Source: Apodospora peruviana (Eukaryota > Ascomycota > Sordariomycetes > Sordariales > Lasiosphaeriaceae). Taken from it: 64,000 bases of DNA. Both the position numbers and the translations under genes were made by a program. This document shows, in pieces, positions 11,328 through 22,022 of the stretch. The notes beneath the pieces were generated by a model. It was not told where the DNA came from. It ran no database searches and worked only from the letters and a program-made list of their open reading frames with translations. Each line of letters opens with the position of its first letter. Position 1 is the stretch's first letter. The stretch spans positions 1,302,001 through 1,366,000 of the forward strand of contig JAUEDM010000006.1 in the NCBI GenBank assembly GCA_033439685.1, read 5' to 3'.

Positions 11328-12629
11328 TACATACTGTTCGGCAGAAACGCAAGACCAATCAAGATCTCGTTCAGTCCAAAGCTCTGCTTGAATAACCTGG
11401 TCGTTCTGGAGGTTACCATGCTCCAGATGGCATAGACCATCCCTCCAAAGGTTACACAAGATATCCGGCTCGATCAGAAGCTTCAGCGGTTCCACGAATG
11501 TCATGACGGTTACCTTTTTGCGTGGGAGCATCATCATGCCGCTGTTGTTATCTTCGCATCCCTTGGTATTATTAGCCGGGGGTACCGGGTGGATGAACTT
11601 GGGGCCTTTGGTGGTCAGGCGCTGAACAAACGGGAGGTAGATGCCCGTCAGCTTGAGAGAGCCGTTCCCGGCTATGGTGCGGAGCGTCTCTGGGGGAAAG
11701 AGAATAATAAAGGTCAGTACGAGTGATGAAAGTGCCAGCAGAAATCCGAAGATGGCGCGGAAGCCGAAGAACTCGGAGAGTCGGCCGCCTAGGGCGAGGC
11801 CGATGGCTATGCTGAAGTTGCGGACTGGAAACGGGTCAGCCATGTTAAGGGAATGTGATGGTTGTGGGAGACAAACTGGCTTGGTAAAAGGCGATGAATG
11901 AGCCTCGTTCCGCTGGGGGTGAGATATCTTGGATCACGCCGTTTCCTGTTGGAAGAGAGCTTTTGTCAGATAACGGGTTCCGAACGACGAACAGATCCGA
12001 AGGCTTTTAGTCTTTACCGACCTGCGCTGACGGTTGAGGCACTTCCTGCAGCCTGCAGTCCGCGAAAGATCAACAAGATGGCATAGTTTGGCGTTGTGCT
12101 AGGAGCTATATTGGCAATGATGTAGACGGCAAACGATGCGATGTAGATGGGTCATCGGCCGAGGGCGTCGGAGAAGGAGCCCCATATCAGCGGCGTGATA
12201 CCTTGCGCAATTATGTACGAGGTAATGGTCAGGGACACGGCGCCGAGACTGACGTTTAGGTCCTGACAGGCAACACGATGTTAGTCAATGCCCTCTATTT
12301 GTTAGGAGCAACGCAATTAACTTACTGACGCGATCTCGTTCATAGCAGGAAAATAGATATTGGACGACAATCCCGAGAAGAGACCTGCTGCGCCAATAAT
12401 GATGATGACGAACCATTTTTGTGATTTGGAAAAGACATGGTATGGTGGTTTCTGGTTGGGGCTCCGATGGCGGTGTATGGTCGAATTCGGACGTATCTGT
12501 ATCATCGGAGCCCTGCTCCGTGAGGTAAAAATGTACAATGTCCTCCTCTTCTGGTATTTCGTAGATATTGTGGAAAGAGTCATGGTGATTGTAATAATGT
12601 GTGCCCCTGAGGCCAGTTTCGTTCATCAT

Positions 12630-13434
12630 ATCGAGTGTTGCTTGATACTAAGGATGTCATTTTGATATGAAACGCAATCGTGGTAGCTAATGGGTTGTTG
12701 TATTTGACGCTGGCCTCTCCTTGCGGTCTCGCAAGTCGTCTTCGTCATGGTAGTGGTGCTCAATCACGAGGGCGTGAGAGCAAGGCGCTCCGATATGGTA
12801 AAGATGGTGGGTATTGCTGTCTCCCTTGGATGGCCGGTCCAAGTCATGATATTTTAAGAGTAACATATCGGGACGACAGTTTAGAATGCCGGGATAAGAT
12901 ACGGTAATTGACCGACTCCCAACAAGATCGACGGAAAAGATGCTAGATGTGTCGAGCAGGAAAAAGGTGTTGCTAGTAAGGATGACGTTGGCAGTGGGAG
13001 AGCGTGTTGAAGGAAAAGTTCTGTACTACAAAGTGAGACTATAACATTCCTGTAGGGGAGTTTTGTTTAAAACCTAGACTATCAGGGAAAGAACATGGAG
13101 TGGTGGTTCCATCTCAATGCATTGCAAACCACAGGATCACACCACCCTTTTTTTTGCCAGCTCGTATTTTAAAGCCGGCCATTGAAGATTTGACAGGAGG
13201 TCATGAAGAACCCAAGATCAATTCTATACCTACTTACCATGACCAGTCTGATTATAGGAATGGGACTTCCATGACCGAGCACATACCAGTATCACAACCA
13301 ATCGGGCCGGCTCAAGAACCCCCTTGTCGTCACTACAACCAACCGCGCCAACATCCCTCGAATGCCATTTCTTCAGATCTATCGCCATCACTCTAGGGTT
13401 CTCTTCCTTGCCAGGTGGAACTCACAAACGAGTT
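12630..13434. other. Intergenic region
   Basis: Between the broken transporter's 5' end and the Ser/Thr-rich ORF. It is moderately AT-rich with scattered short frames and no recognisable gene. Confidence 0.5.
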
Positions 13435-13707
13435 ATGGCAGCCAAGAAACTGAGAGAAGCATCTCCATGTGGCAGCCACGTCCAGCCTGAGGTTCGTGTC
13501 CACTGCCCATCATCGGATGCGGAGAGCGCCAAGCAGGATGGAGAAAGCTTACAGTCGTCAATCTTGTCAACAACCTCTTTTTCGACATCCGATTTTGCAG
13601 ACGAGACATACTCGAATACGCCAATATCGACGAGGTTACTACCTTGGTCAGCGACAAGTGTCTCGGCATCATCACCGTCAGACATCATTGCTCTGTCGAC
13701 AATAATA

Positions 13708-13739
<32 letters not shown>

Positions 13740-14181
13740 AACGACAGCGCTCTACCCAACTGTCCGAACGACAGACACGGTCTTATTGACCATCACCATC
13801 AGCGATAGTGGTCATGCAAGCTCGTCGTCGCCGGCCACCTCGGACCCTATCACAGACGGCAGCGGCACCACAACCGAGCAAGCCATTAAACCCATCGCAA
13901 CTAGCAGTTCGTCATCGACAACAATATCAAATGGAACTACCGATGCACGGCCGGAGGCGCTCTCTCACAGACAATGGGGCGTGGTATCGGCATCGGGTGG
14001 TGCGTTCCTGGGTTCCATGGGTAGCATTGGTATGCAACATTTGCTCATTACTCAAGCCGCATATGCCCTCCAGCTGACGACAGGATTTGTCCAAAGAGTG
14101 GCAATATCGCTCTCGAGCATAGTGGCGATTCTGTTATGGCGAAGGAGAAAGGAGAATAAAGAGAGCAGCAAGCTGAAGTAG
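13435..14181 (+). CDS. Hypothetical Ser/Thr-rich protein, 248 aa
   Basis: Uninterrupted frame from the first in-frame ATG. I do not recognise it. The first ~190 residues are very rich in Ser and Thr, including a poly-Thr run encoded by an ACG microsatellite, as in some cell-wall or mucin-like fungal proteins. The C-terminus contains one or two hydrophobic stretches (ISLSSIVAILLW) followed by a strongly basic tail (RRRKENKESSKLK), compatible with a single membrane anchor and a cytosolic tail. There is no clear N-terminal signal peptide, which weakens a wall-sensor interpretation. The frame may be inflated by low complexity and could be non-coding. Confidence 0.35.
13708..13746. repeat. (ACG)n trinucleotide microsatellite
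   Basis: About a dozen ACG units with slight interruption at the end, coding a threonine run in the Ser/Thr-rich ORF. Confidence 0.9.
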
Positions 14182-14780
14182 GTATGGGATATGCACTCAT
14201 ATGCAAGGAAGGGATTTGGTTGAGGAGCTCATTGGATTGTTAGGTACATTACCAACTTGAAGTGCATCGCAGCATAGTAACACAACATAAATGATGTATT
14301 AGCCTTGCGTTTGATAGGCCCTGTCGCTGGGAGGATGGCCCAAGAGCAGGGGACGGCTCATGCCGACTTTCGGCCTCCCGTCGCTAAGCTCGCCATAATT
14401 TGGTTATATTGGTTGAAAAGGTGTGGTGGGCTGCATTCCCGTACCCATAACGGCAGTCTTCACGATACTCAGGTCGGGAGGCTTTCCATGATGAGTAACG
14501 GCTGCAGGCAGATTATGATGCGAAGCCAAGACTGGCAGCCAAATGCTGACGATACTTGGGCAGATCCGCAACGTACCCGAGGTACCTTGGGGGTAGTAGG
14601 CAGCGCCCAATCATTCACTTGCACTGATATGATCAATATGGCCGGGACTGTGGACGTGATATTATCCCCTCCAGCAACTGCTAGACTAATCTCAAGTATA
14701 TATAAGTATATAAGGCATCCTGTAAGAATTAGAAAAGAAATCCCGGCTTCACAATCGTCAAGCTTCAAAGGCCTTTCACC
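14182..14780 (+). other. Intergenic region, permease promoter
   Basis: 5' flank of the ACS permease. It contains a strong TATA-like run (listed separately) and an ACCCGAGGTACCTTGG-type GGTACC palindrome near 14578. No gene is seen. Confidence 0.5.
14697..14706 (+). promoter_or_regulatory. TATA-box-like element of the ACS permease
   Basis: TATATATAAG about 75 bp upstream of the ATG, with a second TATATAAG just after. Distance and composition suit a core promoter; no transcription start is known. Confidence 0.45.
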
Positions 14781-16497
14781 ATGGCATCGTCGCTCGCCGA
14801 AAAGACCCTTCCAAGCACGGCGACAGCCGAATGGCACGTTGATCAAGAAATCGAATCATCCCGCTGCTCCACCACTAACACAAGCATCACTGACAAGGAT
14901 GTTGCCATCACGATGGTCGGCGAGGAGGAACACGCCCTCGACGCGGCCGTCGTCCGCCGCGCGGTCCGCAAGATCGACCGCTTCCTCCTCCCATTCATGA
15001 TGATCGGCTACGGCATCACCTTCTACGACAAAGCCATCCTGGGGTCGGCTGCGCTCTTCGGCATGACCACAGACCTGAGTCTCATCATACCCGATGCAAC
15101 CAGCTCAACCACGACCCCGCCGGCACTGGACTCGTCGCGTCTGAGCTGGGCAACATCCATCTTCTACCTCGGCATGGTCGCCGGTCTCTACCCCATGTCG
15201 TTCGGCTTCCAGCGCTTCGACGTCGGCCGGCTGCTGGGCGTCGTCGTCGTCTTTTGGTCGGGCATATGCATGCTCACTGCCGCCGTGACCACGTACCAGC
15301 AGCTCTATGCCCAGCGCTTCTTTCTGGGCTTCGTCGAGAGCATCATCCCCGTCGGCCTGATCTCCCTGACCTCAACCTTTTACACACAGAGCGAGCAGGC
15401 GTCGCGGGCCGCGTGGTGGTGGACCGCACCTGGTTTCTTCGTCGTGATCGGGGGTGGGCTCAACTACGGCTTCTCCAATGTCAGGGGTGGTGGTCTGCAC
15501 CCGTGGCAGTACATCTATCTCTTGGCCGGGGTGATAACGTTTGTCTTTGGTTTGTTCTGTTTCATGGCGCCGAGTTCGCCGGTCTCGGCTCGATTTTTGA
15601 GCCAAGAGGAGCAGTTCGCGGCTGTCGAGCGCCTGCGGCACGGACAAACGGGCGTGCGGTGCACCAAATTCAAGATGGCGCAGGTCAAAGAGGCCGTCCT
15701 TGATCCCAAGCTATGGCTACTGTTCATCATGATGGCTTCTTGGTGAGCTCAGTCCAGTCCCCATCACATTGCCCACCTGCCATTTACTTGCAGAGAATAA
15801 AGCTACACCATGAACGGCGCCATAATCGGCTTCGGCCCGCTCATCGTCAACACGTTCGGCTGGAACACGCTCGAATCCATCCTGCTGCAATGGCCAGTCA
15901 CGGGTTTCGCGCTGATCGCCATCATGGTTGTCGGGGTCTTGGGCAGCCGTTTCCCCGGCATCCGTATCTTCATGCTGATGGCCAACTGCTGCGTGACCAT
16001 GACCGGCTGCGCCATCGTCTGGAAGAGCGAGTGGACGCACCACGCGGCCGCGCCCCTGATCGGCTATGGGCTGACGGGCTGCTACTCGGGCACCTCGGTC
16101 CTCATCGTCACCCTGGCCAGCTCCAACGTGGCGGGCAACACCAAGAAGAGCTTCACGTCGGCGACCATCTTTGTTGCTAACTGCGTGGGCAATATCATCG
16201 GCCCGCTGCTGGTGCGTTCGCAGACCAAGACGCAGCATTATCCTGAGCTGTGGATTGCTCTGATTGTTTCGTCAGTCTCCCCTTTCTCTCTCTTTCTTTG
16301 CCAATGGAGCGAGTCCGCTTGCTGATCCCCGACAAAGCCAAATGGTTTGCATGGCCGCGGCTGCCGTGCTCTACTTGGTTTTGTACAGGGCGAATCGGCA
16401 CAAGTCGGGATTGCTACAGAATGAGACAGAGCGGGCTAAGCTCGCCTTTCAGGATCTGACCGACATCCAAAACCCTTATTTCCGTTACGTACTCTGA
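14781..16497 (+). CDS. MFS permease, anion:cation symporter (ACS) family, 529 aa
   Basis: Proton-coupled uptake permease of the allantoate/pantothenate/nicotinate-like ACS family (fungal Dal5/Tna1 relatives) in the plasma membrane. Exons: 14781-15742, 15803-16270, 16338-16497; phases agree. After a ~70-residue hydrophilic N-terminus comes the characteristic VRKIDRFLLPFMMIGYGI-like opening, then GMVAGLYPMSFGFQRFDVGR (helix 2 to loop 2-3), QRFFLGFVESIIPVG and WWWTAPGF before the mid-loop. The second half begins NGAIIGFGPLIV and includes SSNVAGNTKKSFTSA, a conserved ACS stretch, then CVGNIIGP. The C-terminal tail contains ENERAKL-like NETERAKLAFQDLTD, common in the family. Substrate cannot be read from sequence. 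Its 3' end faces the short tyrosinase, 113 bp away (convergent). Confidence 0.92.
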
Positions 16498-16610
16498 CTA
16501 CACTACGGATATTGGTTCGCTGCGGTTACGGACACACAGGCAAGATGAGAGACAGGGGCATGTAGTAAATCCGTACTTAGTTAGGCATCTACCCTAGTCT
16601 TATAACCTAT

Positions 16611-17962
16611 CTAAACATAGATATAACACATGGGACTCCCGGCCAACCCAACCGTAGACATCAGCTTGGCGATCGGAACAGCCCCCGCGGCCGGAGTCGT
16701 GAGCGGTCCGAGATCAACCAGGTCCTGCAGCGTCCCGTTGGCTACCGGCGGGGGATCAAACAGCGAAACAGGCCCGCCGATGGCATTCGTCCGCTCCGCC
16801 GGCTTCTGGTTCTGCCAGATCCACCAGGTCCGGTCGATCTGCGCATGATGCAGGTAAAACACCGGGTCGCCAGGGCTCGTGAACAGATCGCCTCCCGGAT
16901 CACCGCCGATGGTGAAATGTCCGGCGGCGTGGACACCGTAGTCGCCCGCGGCAAAGTCGCCCTGCATCGTGGTCTGGAACGTCACGATATCGTTGCTCTG
17001 CGTGATCAGGTCGGTGCTGTTCCGGTCCGTCGACCACCTCTGCGAAACCCACGAGCTGATGTCCCGCCGCAGACAGCGCGGGTTGTACGCCAGCAACCCA
17101 CCGGGAGCGGTCGCGAAGTCGATGGGTTCTAGTCCTGGGATCCCGACCAGCGTGAGCGAGATGGGGCCCAGGTTGACGCTCATGTCGGCGAACGGGCCCG
17201 AGGCGACGCAGCCGCCCCCGTTGCCCGGCGGGATGCAGTTCAGGCCCGTCGGCAGCGCGTTGGTGCAGTTGTGCGGCGCGAAGGCGCCGTTGCCGCCCAT
17301 GGACGAGGCCGACCCGTCGAACAGGGGCGAGTCGAGCGGGTTCTGCGCCCACCGGCCCCAGTTCCAGTAGGGCTGGTATCCTTGGTAGCCGCACTCGGTC
17401 CGCAGGGCCTGCTCGTACGCCCAGGTGAAGTAGCGGTGCCACGACAAGAAATTGGCGGTGCCGTGGATGCCGAGGGTCTGGTTGATGTGCACGGCGACAA
17501 AGTCGTCGAAGCGCGACTTGGCCCCAGGCACCTCGACAGGATCGAAGCGCGAGGGCTTGTTCATCAGGCACTTGACTGCTCTTGTGTAGTCCTTGCGCTG
17601 GTTTGTGGACAAGGAGCCCCTAATTTAGGAATCCGAGTTAATCTTACTCCAGTAGAATTCACACGACCCTGACTCTGACGAACATCCTAAACTTGAAACG
17701 ACTGCAACTAACTCTCAAAAGGCCCGAAAAAGAATCAGGAGACATACCATTCCCGCCGTTTCGCAGCATTTGCCAACGTGCACTTGGGACGGGGGCCGGG
17801 ACTGGCATTCGCCACGGCGTAGACACTCAACTTGCCAAGTGCCACGGCGGCCAACTGATCGGTCTGTGCCGTCGAAGCTGTCGTGTAACCGGACGCAGTG
17901 TTGGCGGCGACGACGGTCACGACGACGGCCGCTCCGAAGGAGGAAAAGGGTAAAAAGTGCAT
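16611..17962 (-). CDS. Short secreted tyrosinase / catechol oxidase-like, 407 aa
   Basis: Type-3 copper enzyme of the short fungal class, predicted extracellular. Exons: 17962-17748 and 17619-16611, joined in phase 2 within a Trp codon before GSLST. The N-terminus (MHFLPFSSFGAAVVVTVVA) is a signal peptide. Copper A ligands: H116, H124, H133 (AVHINQTLGIH, SWHRYF). Copper B ligands: H302 and H306 (GVHAAGHFTIGG) and the pair 329-330 (FYLHHAQIDRTWWIWQ). The GGDPGGDLFTSPGDP segment between them is shared with the paralogue at 50 kb. There is no separate C-terminal blocking domain. Members of this class range from o-diphenol oxidases to enzymes acting on bulky phenols; activity type is not predictable here. 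Confidence 0.93.
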
Positions 17963-19658
17963 GGCAAGGGCACGACGTGTGTGGCACAGAGAGAAAACAC
18001 AGTCAATATGAGGATGATCTGCACGAGAGAAATAAACAAGATCTCTGCAGAAACTTTTTTTCTCGGGAGAGTTTTTTTCCTTCTTTTTTATCTCAAAATT
18101 CTTATTACGTACCAGGTAGTTGGGTCTGTAATTACAACTGCCATCGTCGTGGGTCGAGAAGGATTCTGAACCATGGTAACGCGGTATTGGTACCCCGTAG
18201 GGAGGTGGATGTCCTTGACCTTGGCAATTGATAGCGTCAGGGCAACACACCGATATACTACAGTAACTGTTACTTAGGTACCTTTGCACCCGAATAAAAT
18301 ACCAAATCTCCACAAACCAATTGCCGGCATTATCATTGCGAAACCTGTCGAGTCTGGCTGTTTTCGTTAGTCTCCCCAATGAATTGGATTCTCGTCAATA
18401 CTACTCGTTGATTTCCCACAGACGCAAATTCGGCTCTCAACCAAGAAGACGGCATGTTTGGACTAGCCAAGAAGCATTGCAACCCCGATAAAACACAGCT
18501 TAATGCTGGGTCGGGGTCGGTCCGTCGTTACACAGAGCTACCGAAAGTACAATGTCCCCCTGGAAAGTATGTTGGCGTGCGACTTCCAATGGATTTAGAA
18601 CAGGGTTGAGAAAGCCAATGAACTTGTCGTGAATCGAAGGCTCAAAATAAGAGAAAGTCTAGCGCTACCTCGACCTCCAGATTGAAGCTGTGGAAAGCAA
18701 GGGTTGTCTCGTGTACTGTGGAGCGAAGTCTCACGCTAACATACTTTCAAGTCCTGAACTGTAATTACCATACCTGAGCAGTACTGGAATCTTGGGAGTA
18801 CCCCGCCAGATTTCTCAGGGTCTAGAATAGGGGGGACTCCCTGGTTGGCGGTAGAGCAGTGTGTGCCGCGTGTCCCGGCCGGCCCACGACATGGATGCAA
18901 CCCCAGACCACCCCTCGCACTCTTCGACTTGACAAGTTGAGTTACGGTACTGTAATTGCTGCAAAGGAATGATGGAAAGGACCCAAGCACCCATGCTCCC
19001 AGACCGACCCAATGATAACACTGAGCAAACAGTAATTCGCTACCACATCGTGACCCGGCTTGGGTGAGGAGTTGTCACACCGAGCCAGTCACTCGGTATC
19101 AGGAGGAAAGCTCCTGGGAAATAATAACTTCCATCGTCGTGTTACACGGGATTTTAATTAAACCTACAATGGATATTACAAATAGTCTGTGGAAAAGGGG
19201 GGAAATCGCGGAATCTAAGGCTGTATTATCCATTGAAGCTTCTCTGTGATCTCTATTATCGAAGCCTTGCGGCCGCCTATGCCTTTCTCTATCAAAGTGT
19301 ATAATGTGTTTGTTGTACAGTGTAAAAAGCAAAGCAATTTATAAATAAGGTTGAAGAGAAAGAAAAATAAAAAGCAATAGAGCAATAGAAGATATAAGAG
19401 AAATATCGTTACCCCGGGAAAGAAAGACGTAAAAAGAAAAGTGAAAAGTGAAATAACAACAAAATACCTCGCCTTCGGTCCCAATCCTTGCTTGCTTGCT
19501 AATGATGCTGATCCCAAAAATCGCAAAAGACCAACCCAAAACTTTTCCATCATACCCCATATCGACATGAATACCACCATCGCATAATGATGTTTATACC
19601 ATCTTCCACGACCATCCGCATTGATGTGTATCCAACTGCCATTCATCCGACTGTACGT
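17963..19658. other. Intergenic region
   Basis: 5' flank of the short tyrosinase (left) and 3' flank of the HET gene (right). It holds T-rich runs near 18050-18090 and a GGTACC-type motif near 18277. The AT-rich end (19100-19640) gives hydrophobic spurious frames. No gene or RNA was identified. Confidence 0.5.
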
Positions 19659-22022
19659 TCAAACAAGCAAAATACTCCTTGCTTCACAACCGTAGAAGAA
19701 ACCCTTGCGGTTCTCATATCCAATGCACACCCCAACACGCCGATAATACGTCTCCCCATCACTTGATGACGTCGGCACCCGTTGCAGCAAGAGCATGGCC
19801 AGTTCCCCAAGTTCAAGACACATCAGCTCCGTCTCTGCTCCGTCGGGCAGACACACTCCCACTTTATCATCACTAAGAGTAATCTCGTCGTCGTCGTCGG
19901 CCGCCTCCTGATGCTGCACAGAAGAAGGGGCGGTAGGAGCAGCAGCAAGATAGTCGAGCTGGCCCACAATTTCGCCGCCGTGTGCCTCCTTGGCCACGAT
20001 CCGACCGTCCTGCATGTTGCGCGCGTGAAGCCTCCGACCAGGCAACAACTTGAAGTCGAACCCGAGCCGGTTGCCGCGTTTCCACTCGATATCCGACCAG
20101 GGCACCTTTTGCGAACTGCCACCCTCGGCAGAGATGAACCGGCGGAAGCGCCCGCGCACCTCCACGACCCGGACGTTACGGCCACGTTCCTCGATCACCT
20201 GCCCACGCTCCCTCAAGTCTGCTGTTTTGTCTTCCTGTAGCTGCGCCTCGGTAAATTTCGTGCCGATGAACTGGAAATGCTTCGACTCCTCGAAGTCGTG
20301 CTTCGTCTTGGTGTGGACGCGCATCGGGAGCGACGCCCAGGACCACGAGGGCGCGATGTGCTGCAGGTTCTCCTCGGGACGAGCGGCCTTGGCAACCGAC
20401 CAGGCGAGATGCCGGGCAAAGTTGTCTCTCCACAAACCGGCGAGGTACTCCTCCGTTACGCGGGTCTTTCCGCCGCCGCCGCCGCCACACTCCGCCTTGG
20501 CATTGAAGAAGCGCACGGCGAGGCCCGAGATGGCGAGAAACCGGTCCTTGGGCTGCGCCAGGTCGCGCCGCGAGTAGGCTTCCACGATGTCGAGCCATTC
20601 CTCCTGCAGTTGCTCGTCGTCTCCGGACCGGCAAACCGCCAGGAACTGGTGCGGCAGGCTCCATGATTCTTCCTTTTCCGCACCAGTTTTCTGCACCAAC
20701 TCGCTGAGCTCGACGACCTGTTGCTCGGGGCACGACCAGTACCAGCGCTGGCCGGCCCAGTACAACACCCTCGGCGAGAGTCTCTCCTCCTGCAGCGTCC
20801 ACCCGCGCTGCGACACAGCCGATCCCAAACGTACTCGGTCCAGCGACAGGCCCGCGTTGTACAACCACTGCCCGCGCAGTTTGCAGGCTTTGCTGCGGTG
20901 CGACCACGCGAGCCGGTCGACAAGCAGGCGGTCCGTGGCCTTGGTGCTCGCGCTGGCGGCTAACGTGAAGGCGGCGTTGCCGTAGACCTCGTGCATCATG
21001 GAGGCCTCGGTGTCCCAGTTGGTGCCTTTGGGGATACACACGTTGTCGATCCAGACGTAGTGGAACCCGAGCGATTCGGTGATCGTGATGGCGTCCTGCA
21101 TGGTCTCCGGTAAATGGGTCCGAGGAAACGGGTTTAGCCGCTCGGGCACGGGCAGGCCGTTCTTGGACTTGGTGCCGGCAGCTTTGATTCTCGCCCATTC
21201 GGCCGCGGGCATGGTTGCCGGGTCACCCCACGAGTAGCTCAGCACGACGTAGTCGACGAGCTGCTCCGGACCTCTGACGAGCCGGATGCGGTTATCGGGC
21301 AGGATTTCCAGCAACCAGGACGGGTTGCGATCGGACCAGCGATATTTGGAGGAGCATTCGTGGTTCTCGTGGCATTCCCGCACGACCTGGCGGAGCTCAT
21401 CAAAATCTGCCCGGAGACGGCCACCATTCCTTGTCGGGTTGTGGACCGGGGTGTTTCTTTGGCGCTGGAGGGGAATCGTGGTGCTGAAGAGAGTGTCATT
21501 GGGCCGCTCAACCGTGATCGCCAAGCTGTCCCCCGCGGGGCACATGTTCAACACGGCATGTACCGGCCATTGCTTGTCGGGATCCTCTAATCTCGCCGCA
21601 TCTAGTCCGGTTATCTGCTCCAGGAGAAAGCCACGGCGGATGGTCTGGCAGGTGTCACAGCAGGAGACTCTCGCGCACACGTCCAGTTCCCGGTAGTTGG
21701 AGTGGATGATGCGCGACTGCGAGCTGCCCGTATACTCTGGTTCCCGTCTCCTTTGGGCCTCACCCCAGCGCAGTAGCTCGGAGATTTCGTCGCAACCCTT
21801 GCATTGACGTTGACCATGCTCGTTGCATTTTATCCGACGATAATCAGGTCTCGCTGCTGAAGAACAGCTGTGTGTTTGTGTCTTTTGCACCTTTCCCTGT
21901 GGGTGCTCACACACAGGCAGGTGGTGGAATTTATGTGAGATGATGTCGTTCACACGACGGGCATGGCGGCTCAAGAACCCTTCTGAGAGTGGTGATTTTT
22001 GTGAGATCATGGTGGTGGCCAT
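19659..22022 (-). CDS. HET-domain (heterokaryon incompatibility) protein, 787 aa
   Basis: Single-exon protein of the HET family; these domains trigger cell death on non-self hyphal fusion and are distantly TIR-like. The domain starts with YVVLSYSWGD (about residues 258-267), continues with FHYVWIDNVCIP (320-331), YGNAAFTLAASAS (347-359) and QRGWTLQEERLSPRVLYW (about 412-429), the three classical HET blocks. The N-terminal ~130 residues carry clustered cysteines and histidine (C66, H69, C74, C77; C116, C121, C122, C125) that could form small zinc-binding folds. A ~300-residue C-terminal region of unknown function follows. The start at 22022 is the first in-frame ATG; further Cys-free sequence upstream is not open. 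Whether it is an active incompatibility gene cannot be inferred from sequence. Confidence 0.92.
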   Translation of the reverse strand: MATTMISQKSPLSEGFLSRHARRVNDIISHKFHHLPVCEHPQGKVQKTQTHSCSSAARPDYRRIKCNEHGQRQCKGCDEISELLRWGEAQRRREPEYTGSSQSRIIHSNYRELDVCARVSCCDTCQTIRRGFLLEQITGLDAARLEDPDKQWPVHAVLNMCPAGDSLAITVERPNDTLFSTTIPLQRQRNTPVHNPTRNGGRLRADFDELRQVVRECHENHECSSKYRWSDRNPSWLLEILPDNRIRLVRGPEQLVDYVVLSYSWGDPATMPAAEWARIKAAGTKSKNGLPVPERLNPFPRTHLPETMQDAITITESLGFHYVWIDNVCIPKGTNWDTEASMMHEVYGNAAFTLAASASTKATDRLLVDRLAWSHRSKACKLRGQWLYNAGLSLDRVRLGSAVSQRGWTLQEERLSPRVLYWAGQRWYWSCPEQQVVELSELVQKTGAEKEESWSLPHQFLAVCRSGDDEQLQEEWLDIVEAYSRRDLAQPKDRFLAISGLAVRFFNAKAECGGGGGGKTRVTEEYLAGLWRDNFARHLAWSVAKAARPEENLQHIAPSWSWASLPMRVHTKTKHDFEESKHFQFIGTKFTEAQLQEDKTADLRERGQVIEERGRNVRVVEVRGRFRRFISAEGGSSQKVPWSDIEWKRGNRLGFDFKLLPGRRLHARNMQDGRIVAKEAHGGEIVGQLDYLAAAPTAPSSVQHQEAADDDDEITLSDDKVGVCLPDGAETELMCLELGELAMLLLQRVPTSSSDGETYYRRVGVCIGYENRKGFFYGCEARSILLV

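Larger units (their letters stand above)
10531..12629 (-). pseudogene. Broken DHA1-type MFS drug transporter
   Basis: Remnant of a 12-helix drug:H+ antiporter of the Qdr/Aqr-like DHA1 group. Recognisable parts in order: an acidic N-terminus, first helix (KWFVIIIIGAAGLFSGLSSNIYF split by a frame change near 12430), SLGAVSLTITSYIIAQGI, SDALGR then stop, ERGSFIAFYQA, RNFSIAIGLALGGRLSEFFG, the central loop, VYAIWSMVTSR, and a C-terminal half ending AFWGFAMLTVAFAPFAVLNWYWE. Lesions: an in-frame TGA at 12152-12154 where the family has the second Arg of GRRP; a frameshift near 11452-11458 after EPDILC; a later intron (GTATGT donor, holding a GGCT repeat) whose phase does not fit; and replacement of the natural C-terminus by a 13-bp minisatellite. 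Several independent breaks make a sequencing error an unlikely sole cause. Confidence 0.82.

Noticed and set aside
11202..11843. Gln-Pro-Ala-Ser repeat protein at the GGCT microsatellite
   Set aside because: The repeat lies in an intron of the broken transporter and the peptide is an artefact of reading through the splice donor.
2259..17962. A tyrosinase-centred secondary-metabolite cluster
   Set aside because: No polyketide synthase, NRPS, terpene cyclase or cluster-type transcription factor is present, and the tyrosinases are scattered and unlinked in orientation.
20176..21198. 340-codon alternate frame inside the HET gene
   Set aside because: Shadow frame of high-GC coding DNA; the HET frame carries all three domain blocks.
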